A stretch of 64,000 bases of DNA from JAEZJZ01 sp050949055 (lineage in GTDB: Bacteria > Bacillota > UBA994 > UBA5500), in assembly GCA_050949055.1 (NCBI GenBank), contig JBMNFA010000009.1:186001-250000 (forward strand), written 5' to 3'. This document shows positions 7,929 through 17,316 of the stretch, one piece after another. The position numbers were made by a program, and so were the translations under genes. Below the pieces are notes generated by a model. It worked only from the letters and a program-made list of their open reading frames with translations, made no database searches and had not been told where the DNA came from. Each line of letters begins with the position of its first letter. Position 1 is the first letter of the stretch.

Positions 7929-10900
7929 TTAGTCCACCGTCTTCATGCAGTCCACCATCTCGATCTGCCTCAACTTGCCCACCATCATCAGGTCCACCAG
8001 CGCTGAGAACACCAGGGTGATCAGTGCAGACCAAATGAAGCTGGGCAGTGCGATACGCCTGCCGAGCATCAGGTCTGGACTCTCTGCCATGCGCACTACA
8101 AAAGTGTGCAGTAGCAGTCCCAAAAACAGCCCGCACAAGGTTCCGATCACACTTAGAATCGCTGTTTCACGGAAGATATAGCCTGCCACCTCCCGCTGGT
8201 GGAACCCGAGCACTCGCAGTGCGGCTAACTCCCGCTGGCGTTCTGCTATGTTGATGTTGATCAGGTTATACAGCACGATCATCGCCAGAGCACCGGCTGC
8301 TAGAATTAACACCACCACGATCAGATTGATGCTGCCCAGCAGGTTGTCAAAGGACTGCTTGGTTTGGGCGATAAAGCTGGCGCGTAACACTCCATCGCAG
8401 GCTAGTAAGCGGCGTAACGTCTTGTCCTGCAGAGCAGCATCGTCGTCAACTGTCGTCTTCACCAACAACAGGTTGCTGGTGGGCGGTTGGTCGAATGCTT
8501 GGCTGTAGCTCGCCCTCCCCAGGTAGAGGTAACTGCCGACATAGTTCTCGGTGATGCCGGTGAGGGTAAAGTGGGCCGTCTGGCCATCGGTGTTCTCCAA
8601 AATAAACTGATCTCCAATGCGCAAGGATAGCTCTGTGGCCAGCCGCTCACTGCTGATCACCGACCATTGATCAAAGGGCAGTGCCTGCTTCGCTTTTCTC
8701 GAGCGCAAGCTGACCATCTGCTGCAGCTCGTTCTCATCCTGCGGCACATAGATGTTGGCACTGACGCTCTTGCCCTGCACACTCATCTGCCCGATCTCTG
8801 CGCCAACAGCCGCAAAGCCAGTCACGTGCGTCTCATCGGCCAACCAGTCCTGCAAAGTAGGGCCAATTGCCCCGTCGTCTTCCATCTCAATGGTCAAGTC
8901 GTAGCGAAATATCTGGTTAAACTGTGTGTTGGTAATGCTGCCCAAAGAGTCCCGCAGTCCAAATCCGGTGACTATCAGCGCTGTGCAGCCAGCCACCCCC
9001 AATACCGTCATGTAAAAGTGCTTCTTGTAGCGAATCAGGTTGCGGGCGGTTGCCTTATGGCTGAAACTGAGCCTTGACCAAATGAAGCGAATTCGCTCCA
9101 ACCACACCCGTTTCCCTGCTTGTGGCGCCCGCGGCCGCATCAATGTGGCCGGTTTTTCCGCCAGAGCACGGTTGCAGGCAGACACGGTAGCCAGCATGGT
9201 ACAGAGTACTGCCAGCAGCGTAGCCGCCAGTGCAAAGGGCCAACTGAACAAGGTCACCAACTGCGGCAGATGGTATACGGTACCAAAGGCGTTCCAGATC
9301 ACCGCTGGCAACAGCCGCACCCCGGCCAGCAACCCGAACAAGCAGCCAGACAGGGTGGCCAGGCCACAGTAGAACAGATACTTCTGCCTAATGGCCCGCT
9401 TGCTGTAGCCCAAGGCCTTCAGTGTGCCAATCTGCGTGCGCTCCTCTTCCACCATGCGGGTCATGGTGGTGAGCGCCACCAAGGCCGCCACCAGGAAGAA
9501 GAAAGCTGGGAAGACGGTGGCGATCGCCTCCACCTTGGCCGAGTTCATGGCGAAGCTGACATAGCTGACATTGGCGTTCCGGTCCAACACATACCAAGAG
9601 GGTAGCTCCAGCGCCTCCAGGTCTCGCTCGGCGTCGGCAATAGCCCGCTCCGCATCCCTCAGTTCCTCTGCTACATCGACCTCTGCTTGCCAATACTTCG
9701 CCTCTCCTTCTGCCAGCTGCCGCAGGCCATCCTGATAGTCCAGCTCGCCCTGCCGCAATTCCTCTGCAGCTTCCGCCAGGGACTGCTCCGCATCTTCCAC
9801 TTCTAGCACCAAGGTCTCTCTCGCGGCGGCCAAGTCGCGCACTCCCGCTTGATAATCCGCCCAGCCGTCATCAAGTTCCTGACGGGCCTTGGCAACTTGG
9901 GCCTCTCCGTCCTCCAGTTCAAGCAGCGCCTCCTGCAACTCCAAGCGCCCTTGTGCGAGTTCCTCCCAGGCGTCCTGCAACTGTCGGCGAGCGCTAGCCA
10001 ATTCGGCTGCCGCCTCGTTCAGCTCCGCCTGACCAGCATCATATTCAGCCCAACCCGATTGCAGCTGTGCCTGACCGGCCTGATACTGTTCCCAACCAAG
10101 GCTGATCTTCGCCTGAGCCGCCTGTAACTCGGCCTCTCCGCGTTGCAGAGCTTGCCAGTAACCAAACAGCTGTGCAGCATCGGTCGGCAGTTCGTCCAAA
10201 CTTGCTTCTAGCACAGCTAACCCGTCACTCACACTATCCCGCTGTGTCCGTAGTGTGAATAACTCCGCCTCTAACCCCTCCCGGGTGCTGCCGGGGGGCA
10301 GTTCGGCTACCCCGTCAGCAATTGCTGACAACAGAGTCTCCAAACTCACAACGGCGTCGTCCAGCAGCGCCAACTGTGACTCCAGGGCGGTTATCTGAAC
10401 CGCGATACCCTCGCGCATAGCCGCCAACGTGGTGTCCACCGCACCTGTCACTGCACCCGTGGCATCCTGTTCCATCGCCTGAAACAGCTCGTCTGCTGAG
10501 GAATAGGGCAACCCAGAGAGAATGGGTGCCAGCAGCTGCTGAAACTGGATTGCCTCAGCATCCAGCTGTGCCCGCCCGGCTGCATACTGCTCTTCTCCCG
10601 CCTCCAACTGCTGCCGTGCTGCCGCCAATTCCGCTTCCGCTTGCTCCAATTGCCTGCGGGCAGAGTTCAGCTGAGATACACCGCGGCGGTATTCCCGCTC
10701 CCCGGCGTCAAACTCTGCCTGAGCGTCCGCTAGTTCTTGTTCGGCCTGCAGGAACTCATCCAGGCCCTGCTGATATGAGTTCCACCCGTCTTCAACCTCC
10801 ATAATGGCTTCCGCCAAGGCCTGTTCGCCGTCCTGCAACTCCAGCAGCGCTTGCCCTAGATCCTGCTCTGCTTGGGCCATCTCTGCCTCCGCAGTGGCTA

Positions 10901-11885
10901 CCTCCTGCTGCAACGTCAACCTGGCAGCTGCCAGTTCCCGATAACCATCGTCCAGCTCTCTGCGGGCAGCTACCAGTTGTTGTCTGGCCACCTCTATTTC
11001 CCACCAAGCGTCAGCCAACTCTCGCTCTGCCTGTTGCCGCCCATCAGCATACTCCTCTTTGGCTCTTTGCAGCTCGTCCCTGCCCTGCTGCCTTACCTGG
11101 GCCAAGCGTACCCGAGAACGCTGTTCGCCCAGCTGCTCCAATTGCTCAACTACCTCCTGTACGCGATCCTGATACTGATCGGTGAAGGCAGTCAGCTGCT
11201 CGGCCCCAGTCAGCCTGACGAAGAAATCGGTGTACACCTCCAACTGGTAGCACTGTATGTCTAGGTAGAGAATCGCCGACAGATAGCCATTGCCAGCGCT
11301 GCTGGGCTCCCGCTCTTTGGCAAAATGAACAGGGCTGCCCACCACACCCACTACCTCAAATTCAGTAATGGCGTAGATGTCCTCCAAATCATCGTTGTCT
11401 GCAGCAGTGATAGTCAGCGCGGCACCTAAGGGCAACTCCACCAGGTGGCCATCGCTCTGCTCTACCAAACACTCATTTGCAGCCTGCGGCCACCGCCCCT
11501 GCAGCAGTTGCGGCTGATTGAGTCCAGGGGCCCCGTCACCCGCAAGTAGGGAGGGCAAGCCATAGATGCGCGCAGTCAGTAGGCCGCTGCTGTTGGTCTT
11601 GACCACAGCATCGGTGACCTTTGCGGGCATAATCTGCTCTATCGGCTCCCACGCGGCCAGAATGGTCAGGTCATCCTCTGTTAAGCCCATGGTCGCCTTG
11701 ACAAACACATCTGCCATACGCTGCTCGTCTAGGTAACGGTCGATGGAAGTGCGCAGAGCGGGCGTTGCCGTCAACAGACCGGTGAGAAAGCCCACCCCTA
11801 AGGCCACGATGGCAAAGATAGCCACGAAACGCCCCATACTGTGCTGGATGGTGCGGAACATCGCCTTCCAGTGTGTTCTGCTCAC
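7929..11885 (-). CDS. FtsX/MacB-type ABC transporter permease with a ~500-residue coiled-coil insert
   Basis: A membrane protein of 1,318 residues. One transmembrane segment near residues 18-40 is followed by a MacB-like periplasmic-type region. About residues 245-755 are an Ala/Glu/Gln-rich heptad coiled coil with a recurring pattern (EL-x2-A-x2-EL-x2-G-x3-Y-x2-G). Then come the FtsX cores: three helices at about 785-915 (FPAFFFLVAALVAL, EERTQIGTLKALGYS) and a second set at the C-terminus (LIVVVLILAAGALAMIVLYNLINI, RELAALRVLGF). It starts 1 base after the ATPase stop and is the last gene of the marR operon. It probably moves a hydrophobic compound or works mechanically on the envelope; the substrate is unknown. 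Confidence 0.9.
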   Translation of the reverse strand: MSRTHWKAMFRTIQHSMGRFVAIFAIVALGVGFLTGLLTATPALRTSIDRYLDEQRMADVFVKATMGLTEDDLTILAAWEPIEQIMPAKVTDAVVKTNSSGLLTARIYGLPSLLAGDGAPGLNQPQLLQGRWPQAANECLVEQSDGHLVELPLGAALTITAADNDDLEDIYAITEFEVVGVVGSPVHFAKEREPSSAGNGYLSAILYLDIQCYQLEVYTDFFVRLTGAEQLTAFTDQYQDRVQEVVEQLEQLGEQRSRVRLAQVRQQGRDELQRAKEEYADGRQQAERELADAWWEIEVARQQLVAARRELDDGYRELAAARLTLQQEVATAEAEMAQAEQDLGQALLELQDGEQALAEAIMEVEDGWNSYQQGLDEFLQAEQELADAQAEFDAGEREYRRGVSQLNSARRQLEQAEAELAAARQQLEAGEEQYAAGRAQLDAEAIQFQQLLAPILSGLPYSSADELFQAMEQDATGAVTGAVDTTLAAMREGIAVQITALESQLALLDDAVVSLETLLSAIADGVAELPPGSTREGLEAELFTLRTQRDSVSDGLAVLEASLDELPTDAAQLFGYWQALQRGEAELQAAQAKISLGWEQYQAGQAQLQSGWAEYDAGQAELNEAAAELASARRQLQDAWEELAQGRLELQEALLELEDGEAQVAKARQELDDGWADYQAGVRDLAAARETLVLEVEDAEQSLAEAAEELRQGELDYQDGLRQLAEGEAKYWQAEVDVAEELRDAERAIADAERDLEALELPSWYVLDRNANVSYVSFAMNSAKVEAIATVFPAFFFLVAALVALTTMTRMVEEERTQIGTLKALGYSKRAIRQKYLFYCGLATLSGCLFGLLAGVRLLPAVIWNAFGTVYHLPQLVTLFSWPFALAATLLAVLCTMLATVSACNRALAEKPATLMRPRAPQAGKRVWLERIRFIWSRLSFSHKATARNLIRYKKHFYMTVLGVAGCTALIVTGFGLRDSLGSITNTQFNQIFRYDLTIEMEDDGAIGPTLQDWLADETHVTGFAAVGAEIGQMSVQGKSVSANIYVPQDENELQQMVSLRSRKAKQALPFDQWSVISSERLATELSLRIGDQFILENTDGQTAHFTLTGITENYVGSYLYLGRASYSQAFDQPPTSNLLLVKTTVDDDAALQDKTLRRLLACDGVLRASFIAQTKQSFDNLLGSINLIVVVLILAAGALAMIVLYNLININIAERQRELAALRVLGFHQREVAGYIFRETAILSVIGTLCGLFLGLLLHTFVVRMAESPDLMLGRRIALPSFIWSALITLVFSALVDLMMVGKLRQIEMVDCMKTVD

Positions 11886-11886
11886 G

Positions 11887-12591
11887 CTACCACTCGATCC
11901 TTTCCACTGGCTTGGGGGATGGGTTAAGAACCACCTGCGAAACCTTGCCGTTCTTGATATGGATCACCCGGTCGGCCATCTGGGCGATCGCCTGATTGTG
12001 GGTGATCACGATCACCGTCTTGCCTGTCTGGCGACAGCTGTTCTGCAGCAACTGCAAGATATGCTTGCCGGTTTCGTAGTCCAGGGCCCCCGTTGGCTCA
12101 TCGCAGAGCAGGATCTTGGGATTCTTGGCCAGGGCCCGAGCGATGGCCACCCGTTGTTGTTCCCCGCCGGATAGCTGGGCGGGGAAATTGTGCATCCGCT
12201 CCGCCAACCCCACCTGGGCCAGCACCTGGTCAGGCGGCAGAGGGTGCTTGCAGATCTCCGAGGCTAGCTCCACGTTTTCCAAAGCGGTCAGGTTTTGGAC
12301 CAGGTTATAAAACTGAAACACGAAGCCTACCTGATGCCGCCGGTAATCCGTCAATTGCCGCTCATTCAGCCGGCTCACCTCCTGGCCATCCAGCCGAATC
12401 ACGCCGCTGTCGCAGGCGTCCATGCCGCCCAGCATATTCAGCACAGTGGTCTTGCCAGCGCCGCTGGGGCCGACAATGACGCAGAATTCCCCTTGGTCTA
12501 TGGTGAAGCTGACCCTGTCGGCAGCTGCGATGCGCTGCTCGCCCATCTGGTAGTACTTGCAGACATCTTGGAACTGGACAAAGTCCCTCAT
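11887..12591 (-). CDS. ABC transporter ATP-binding protein, MacB/LolD type
   Basis: The 234-residue nucleotide-binding subunit for the coiled-coil permease. Visible motifs are Walker A GPSGAGKTT, Q-loop FVFQFYNL, signature LSGGEQQRVAIARAL, Walker B ILLCDEPTGALD, and H-loop His in VITHN. This is the LolD/MacB subgroup that pairs with FtsX-type permeases. Its ATG overlaps the MarR stop by 4 bases (ATGA), so translation is probably coupled. Substrate not predictable. Confidence 0.95.
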   Translation of the reverse strand: MRDFVQFQDVCKYYQMGEQRIAAADRVSFTIDQGEFCVIVGPSGAGKTTVLNMLGGMDACDSGVIRLDGQEVSRLNERQLTDYRRHQVGFVFQFYNLVQNLTALENVELASEICKHPLPPDQVLAQVGLAERMHNFPAQLSGGEQQRVAIARALAKNPKILLCDEPTGALDYETGKHILQLLQNSCRQTGKTVIVITHNQAIAQMADRVIHIKNGKVSQVVLNPSPKPVERIEW

Positions 12592-13034
12592 CGTGCTGGC
12601 TCCGTTTCGGTCATGATTTCAATGGAGCATTGAATCAAGTGACGCAGCTGGATTACCCTCTGCTCACCCAATCCGGCCACCAAACGGTCGAAATACTGCT
12701 CCACCACTTGCTTCTTGCTCTGGATGAATGACTCCCCTCTCGCTGTCAGCAGCACCAGCATCCGGCGCCGATCGGCTTCAGATACCTCCATGCGCACAAA
12801 GCCCTTCTTCCGCAGGGCGGCCAAAGCGGCAGTGATGCGCGATCTGGAAACGTGCAATTTCTCACTCAGCAGAGAAGGGTTGGTCTCCTGATGCCGATAG
12901 CGCAGCAAATAGTGCAGGATGCGCAGCTCTCCCTGCAAAAATTCGGCGAGAGCAGCAAAGGCCTCCAGCTCATAGAGGCTAGCCAGTATATCCATCAGTT
13001 CATCTCTCAGCTCTGTCTGTCTCATGTTCCGCAT
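12588..13034 (-). CDS. MarR family transcriptional regulator
   Basis: A 148-residue winged-helix regulator. The fold is visible as helix-turn-helix LSEKLHVSRSRITAALAALRKKGFV, followed by the wing MEVSEADRRRMLVLLTARG with the Asp-Arg-Arg pattern of MarR proteins. It is first in a three-gene operon with the ABC ATPase and permease, so it probably represses an exporter and responds to an exported compound. The likely operator is the imperfect palindrome at 13057-13076, between it and the divergent phzF-like gene. The start is ATG 13034 behind GAGAAGGTG. Confidence 0.92.
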   Translation of the reverse strand: MRNMRQTELRDELMDILASLYELEAFAALAEFLQGELRILHYLLRYRHQETNPSLLSEKLHVSRSRITAALAALRKKGFVRMEVSEADRRRMLVLLTARGESFIQSKKQVVEQYFDRLVAGLGEQRVIQLRHLIQCSIEIMTETEPAR

Positions 13035-13056
13035 TCACCTTCTCAGATTAATAAAC

Positions 13057-13076
13057 AGTGGTTAATAGTTAACACT
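13057..13076. promoter_or_regulatory. Imperfect palindrome upstream of marR, candidate operator
   Basis: AGTG(G)TTAA-TAG-TTAACACT is an 8-bp inverted repeat with one bulged base. It lies 23 bases upstream of the marR start and about 200 bases from the divergent gene. Size and position suit MarR autoregulation. No convincing -35/-10 pair was identified here, so the promoter itself is not called. Confidence 0.5.
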
Positions 13077-13272
13077 ATGTATTATACAGCCAGCGAGGGT
13101 ATCACTCAAGCATAAACTTCAGAAGATCGTCACCAGGGATGACGAATAGAGCACGCCATCCTCACGTTGGCGAGCAGGGGCTAGAGAGCTCCTGATTGCG
13201 CCTGCTTGTCGGGTGTAGATGGGGTGCATATAATTGACAGTGAACAGGACGGGCACAGAGGAAGTGAGCATT

Positions 13273-14160
13273 TTGGAACGAGGACTGTACATTTTGGACG
13301 TGTTCGCCGAGAAGAAGTACTCAGGCAACCAGTTGGCAGTGGTCAGGAATGCGCAGGGATTGTCTGGAGCAGAGATGCAGGCCATCTGCCGGGAGATGAA
13401 CTACTCGGAGACCACCTTTATTCTCTCGGATCAAATGAGGGGTGGGGGTTACGATGTCCGTATCTTTACCCCTGAGGAGGAAGTGCCCTTTGCCGGCCAC
13501 CCTACGCTGGGCACTGCATATCTGATTCAGCAGGAAATTGTGAGGCAACCGGTGGCAGGGGTGAAGCTGAACTTGCAGGTGGGACAGATTCCAGTGAGCT
13601 TCAGTTACGATTCACAGGGACGGCCTGATGAATTGTGGATGCGTCAGATGCCTCCCCAATTTGGCGATACTCTGAGTGCGGCGGAGATGGCCGCCGTGCT
13701 GGGCATCACAGCTGAGCAGGTGGATGAGCGCTTTCCCATCCAGGAGGTGTCCACCGGTTTGCCCTTTGTGATCGTGCCCTTGCGGGATTTGGCGGCTGTC
13801 AGGCAGTGCCAGACGAACACCAGGGCGCTGCTCAAACTACTGGAGAGTAGGACAGCAAAGAATGTGCTGGTTTTTGCCGCCGGGACTTACCATCCACAAA
13901 ACCAGCTGCACGCGCGGGTGTTTACCGACTACCTGGGTATTCCAGAGGACCCGGCCACCGGCAGTGCCAACGGTTGCTTGGCGGGCTACCTGGCTCGCTA
14001 TCGTTACTTTGGCTCGCCCAGCATCGATATCCGGGTGGAGCAGGGCTATCAGATTGGGCGCGAATCCTTGCTGCTACTGCGGGCAAAGGACTTGGGCGAC
14101 ACGATTTCGGTCCAGGTGGGCGGGAAGGTGCAGATGGTGGCAAAAGGTGAATTGCAGTAA
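13273..14160 (+). CDS. PhzF family isomerase-like protein
   Basis: A diaminopimelate-epimerase-fold protein of 295 residues. Family signatures are the N-terminal YILDVFAEKKYSGNQLAVV (with the Asn-Gln version of the GNP motif), MNYSETTFIL holding the general-acid/base Glu, VRIFTPEEEVPFAGHPTLG, and GIPEDPATGSANGCLAGYL near the end. The frame extends to TTG 13234, but TTG 13273 gives the family N-terminus and lies 11 bases after GAGG. Function outside phenazine clusters is unknown, and no phenazine genes are nearby. A terminator follows at 14303. A broken paralogue lies at 28344-29029. Confidence 0.88.
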   Translation: MERGLYILDVFAEKKYSGNQLAVVRNAQGLSGAEMQAICREMNYSETTFILSDQMRGGGYDVRIFTPEEEVPFAGHPTLGTAYLIQQEIVRQPVAGVKLNLQVGQIPVSFSYDSQGRPDELWMRQMPPQFGDTLSAAEMAAVLGITAEQVDERFPIQEVSTGLPFVIVPLRDLAAVRQCQTNTRALLKLLESRTAKNVLVFAAGTYHPQNQLHARVFTDYLGIPEDPATGSANGCLAGYLARYRYFGSPSIDIRVEQGYQIGRESLLLLRAKDLGDTISVQVGGKVQMVAKGELQ

Positions 14161-14300
14161 GGGACAAACTGATAGTTGCTTACGCAACGATCACTTCATT
14201 GCCCGCAACATCTGCGGATGTTGCTAGTAGGTACAAACTGATTGTGGTCAAAGCAACAATCAGTTTATTTGCCATAGCATCTGGGATGATGCTAGTAGAT
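14161..14300. repeat. Two 70-bp tandem units, each with two hairpins
   Basis: Unit 1 is 14161-14230 and unit 2 is 14231-14300. Both begin with ACAAACTGAT and end with GCTAGTAG. Unit 1 folds as GTTGC-TTAC-GCAAC and GCAACATC-TGCG-GATGTTGC. Unit 2 folds as an 11-bp stem AAACTGATTGT / ACAATCAGTTT and TAGCATC / GATGCTA. The second hairpins differ by paired substitutions, which suggests selection on structure. The block starts immediately after the PhzF stop codon. It matches neither REP family in the window. Confidence 0.75.
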
Positions 14301-14302
14301 GG

Positions 14303-14334
14303 CACCAGGACGGGCTGCTCAGTCCGTCCTGGTG
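14303..14334 (+). terminator. Terminator of the phzF-like gene
   Basis: A perfect 11-bp stem, CACCAGGACGG / CCGTCCTGGTG, around a 10-base loop and followed by ATTTTG. The stop codon of the converging GNAT gene (14319) lies inside the loop. Confidence 0.75.
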
Positions 14335-14837
14335 ATTTTGTAGGAGGGATGTTCGAGGCCGGTGGGCGGATAATACTCCCCACCAACCCGGACAAAGCCC
14401 AGGCGAAGCAAAGCACGTTCGGAGGCTTTGTTTTCAGGATGGTGTCCCGCAACCAAGGTTCGCAAACCAAGCCGCCGAAAGGCATGATCGATCACCGCCC
14501 GGCTGGCTTCAGCGGCCAGGCCTTGACGCCAGTACTCCGGCAACAAATGAGCCCCCAGCTCGGCGCAGTCGCCCACCCCTTGATAGGGCCGCAGGCCACA
14601 ACAGCCCACGAAGGTGTTGCTGTCTTTCTGAAAGATCGGCCAGTACTGCAAGCCATGCGTCAGGTGATTGTCGATCTCTGCTTGCAGCCGTGAAGCCACC
14701 TCCTCGTCCGTGAACTCTCCAGTGCGGGAGATATAACGGGTGACAGACCGATTGCCCCATAGCCTTTTGGCCAGGTGCACATCACCCGGCCTCCAACGAG
14801 AGAACCCCAATCTAGCCGTTTCCATCCAAAAATCCAT
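14319..14837 (-). CDS. GNAT acetyltransferase, RimJ/RimL-like
   Basis: An acetyl-CoA-dependent acetyltransferase of 172 residues. The N-terminal ETARLGFSRWRPGDVHLAKRLW is typical of the RimJ/RimL branch (Acetyltransf_3). The acetyl-CoA site spans CAELGAHLLPEYWRQGLAAEASRAVIDHAF, and the family ending is ENKASERALLRLGFVRVG. The start is ATG 14837 behind AAGGGTGA. No partner genes; convergent with the PhzF gene. RimL-like proteins acetylate ribosomal proteins, peptides or small molecules, and the substrate here cannot be assigned. Confidence 0.88.
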   Translation of the reverse strand: MDFWMETARLGFSRWRPGDVHLAKRLWGNRSVTRYISRTGEFTDEEVASRLQAEIDNHLTHGLQYWPIFQKDSNTFVGCCGLRPYQGVGDCAELGAHLLPEYWRQGLAAEASRAVIDHAFRRLGLRTLVAGHHPENKASERALLRLGFVRVGGEYYPPTGLEHPSYKITRTD

Positions 14838-14947
14838 TGCAGCTTCACCCTTTCCGTGTGACAGTGGTTTTGTGTCTGTGGCAGGAACTTGCTGATTAGT
14901 CTTGAATAGAGATACTTACAGCTAAACAATTTTAGGGAGTGGTAGTA

Positions 14948-16333
14948 TTGGCGGTAGTTCCCAGTCAGAAACCAGATCGGAGGTCGGAATTAGCCCGGCT
15001 GTCCCACGATAATCTACTAAAAGCGGTGTTGCTTCTCGCTTGGCCAGTGATCATCGAAATGGCCATGCAATCGACAGTCGGGATCGCCGACGTAGCGATG
15101 GTGGGACGATTGGGCCCAGCGTCAATTGCTGCTGTCGGCCTGTGCAATCAGATTTCCATGTTAGCGATGACTGTCTTTGCCGCCGTGCGCACCGGCTCCA
15201 CCGTCTTGGTTGCACGTTTAGTTGGCGCGAATGACCTATCGGGGGCAACTAGGGCCGCCCGACAATCGTTGATCATCTCCATTCTGATTGCCCTGATCCT
15301 GGTTGCTCTGGGGGTCCTCTTCCCAGCTGCCGGAATGCGACTCCTGGGCGCCGAGGAGGACGTAGTGGCTACTGGCATCGGGTATATGCGCTGGAAGGCC
15401 ATATCCATCCTGTTCGCGATCATAGTGATGACCACAACCGGCATCCTGCGGGGTTGCGGAGATACGCTCACTTCCCTATACGCTAACGCAACCATCAACC
15501 TGATCAACATCGGCCTCAACTGGATATTCATCTTCGGCAATCTAGGCATGCCAAACATGGGCACCGCCGGGGCCGGCTTCGCCACCATGGTTGCTAGAGC
15601 AGTCGGTACGGTGATCATGATGCAGGTGCTGCTATCAGGCAAAGCCAGCATCAAGTTGAAGTTGCTGGACAGCAACCGCCTGCACTTCCCCACCATCAAG
15701 AGAATCTTGAATGTGGGCATTCCGGCGGCAGTGGAACAGTTGATGATGCGCGGAGCCCAGGTTTTCTTCACCATGATCGTCACCGGTCTAGGCACCAACA
15801 TGTACGCTGCCCACCAAATCGCCATGCGCGCTGACTCCCTCGCTGTGATGCCTGGATTCGGTTTCGCGGTAGCAGCCACCACATTGGTAGGCCAGAACCT
15901 AGGGGCAAGACAGCCGGAAGTAGCCAATCGGGCAGGGTGGTTAACCCTCTACTTGGGGGTAGGCTTTATGGCCGTGGTGGGAGTGTCGCTGTTTACCTTT
16001 GCCGTGCCTGCAGCCCGCTTTTTCACCGATGAACCGGAAGTAATAGTCGCAGCCGCTTCTGCCTTGCGCACCATGGCACTGGCGTTGCCGTTCATGGCTG
16101 TAGCCCGAGTGAGTGCCGGAGCTCTGCGCGGAGCCGGCGATGTCAAATATGTGATGTGGGGTACTGGCCTCAGTGTCTGGATTGCTCGTCTCGGGCTGGC
16201 TTTCATCTTTGTCAGGCTGTTCAATTGGGGCCTGGTAGGCGCTTGGGTAGGCATGGCCTCCGATCAAATAGTGCGAGCCGCCGTGTTCGGCATCCGCTAT
16301 TGGCAAGGCAAATGGAAAGGAATCAGCATCTAG
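14948..16333 (+). CDS. MATE family multidrug/cation efflux transporter
   Basis: A 12-helix inner-membrane antiporter of 461 residues. It opens with LLLAWPVIIEMAMQSTVGIADVAMVGRLGP, the usual MATE helix-1 signature, and repeats the two-lobed pattern from about residue 235 (GIPAAVEQLMMRGAQVFF; GFGFAVAATTLVGQNLGA). RGCGDT and RGAGDVKYVM mark the ends of equivalent helices. The frame reaches GTG 14939, but the AGGGAG site overlaps that codon and fits TTG 14948 better. Ion coupling (Na+ or H+) and drug range cannot be read from the sequence. Confidence 0.93.
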   Translation: MAVVPSQKPDRRSELARLSHDNLLKAVLLLAWPVIIEMAMQSTVGIADVAMVGRLGPASIAAVGLCNQISMLAMTVFAAVRTGSTVLVARLVGANDLSGATRAARQSLIISILIALILVALGVLFPAAGMRLLGAEEDVVATGIGYMRWKAISILFAIIVMTTTGILRGCGDTLTSLYANATINLINIGLNWIFIFGNLGMPNMGTAGAGFATMVARAVGTVIMMQVLLSGKASIKLKLLDSNRLHFPTIKRILNVGIPAAVEQLMMRGAQVFFTMIVTGLGTNMYAAHQIAMRADSLAVMPGFGFAVAATTLVGQNLGARQPEVANRAGWLTLYLGVGFMAVVGVSLFTFAVPAARFFTDEPEVIVAAASALRTMALALPFMAVARVSAGALRGAGDVKYVMWGTGLSVWIARLGLAFIFVRLFNWGLVGAWVGMASDQIVRAAVFGIRYWQGKWKGISI

Positions 16334-16460
16334 CAACAAAACCCATACCTACTGCGTCTTACGATGTAAGAGTGCTACTGGATAAGGGGTATGGCATGTT
16401 GCCAAATTTGCCTGGATTCCGCTAGCTAGCAGCTTTTGCTGCGTTTGGGAGGAGGATAAC

Positions 16461-17306
16461 ATGCGCCTTAGCACAAGCGTTTTGCGGGTAACGTTGTTCC
16501 TACTGGTGCTGCTAATAGCCGTCCCTGCCCCGGCGAAGGCTGACGTGGGCCCCAAGCCGCAACTGACAATCGTGGTGCAAAACGCTCCGGAAGGCGTTTA
16601 CTATCTGGACTTGCTGGTGGCCAAGCATGACCGTGAGTCCCCAGGCTGGCATGACTTGTCGCAATATAACCCGGGAAAACTGGCTCTGCTTGAGGGCTAT
16701 CAGCTGGATGGCTGGGTTCCCGGCCTTGTCCACGGAACCCGGGTGCCCATGTTCGGGAATTTGGTCGGAGAGCCGGCTGGAGATACAATGCGCCACGTTT
16801 TCAGCTACCTGGGAGTGCCCAAGGACTTCAAGCTGATTCTGGTGACCCCGGACAACCAGCTGATTGTGTCTCAGGAAGTACACCGCAGAGCTTTTCAGGA
16901 GACCATCACCTATGACTACGCCACCAACGCAGTCTATCAACAGAGCATTGCACTGATCTATCTGAAGCAGTTTACATCCACAGTCATCCCTACTCTGCTT
17001 ATTGAGGGGTTGATCTTGCTGCTATTTGGGTTCTCCCTGAAACGCAGCTGGAAGCCGTTCTTGGCAGTGAATATTGCCACCCAAGTCTTCCTGACAGCTA
17101 CTTTGGGAACGACCCTGATTAAGGGCGGCTCGCTGGCAGCAGCGCTGATGTTACTGCCAGTGGAAGCTGCAATCCTGGTCGTCGAGGCGATTGCGTACTC
17201 CTTCTTGCTTACAGAGCACAGTCGCAAACGACGTATCTGGTACACTGTTCTGGCAAACATTTTCAGCGCGGCCGTGGGGATAGTGCTGCTGCTGCAAGGC
17301 ATGTAG
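16461..17306 (+). CDS. Signal-peptide membrane protein of unknown function
   Basis: A 281-residue protein. It has a cleavable-looking signal peptide (residues 1-27, ending APAKA), then a soluble extracytoplasmic domain of about 150 residues. Four hydrophobic helices follow, near residues 180-200, 205-225, 230-250 and 262-280. The start is ATG with a strong GGGAGGAGG site. The extracellular-domain-plus-membrane-bundle layout suggests a sensor or envelope protein, but no family motif is recognised. A hairpin cluster at 17317-17358 separates it from the convergent tryptophanase gene. Confidence 0.75.
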   Translation: MRLSTSVLRVTLFLLVLLIAVPAPAKADVGPKPQLTIVVQNAPEGVYYLDLLVAKHDRESPGWHDLSQYNPGKLALLEGYQLDGWVPGLVHGTRVPMFGNLVGEPAGDTMRHVFSYLGVPKDFKLILVTPDNQLIVSQEVHRRAFQETITYDYATNAVYQQSIALIYLKQFTSTVIPTLLIEGLILLLFGFSLKRSWKPFLAVNIATQVFLTATLGTTLIKGGSLAAALMLLPVEAAILVVEAIAYSFLLTEHSRKRRIWYTVLANIFSAAVGIVLLLQGM

Positions 17307-17316
17307 GAATCCCCCA

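Noticed and set aside
15148..15927. 259-codon minus-strand frame opposite the MATE gene
   Set aside because: Shadow of the transporter: Ala/Arg/Met-rich with no start signal, while the plus strand encodes a full MATE protein.
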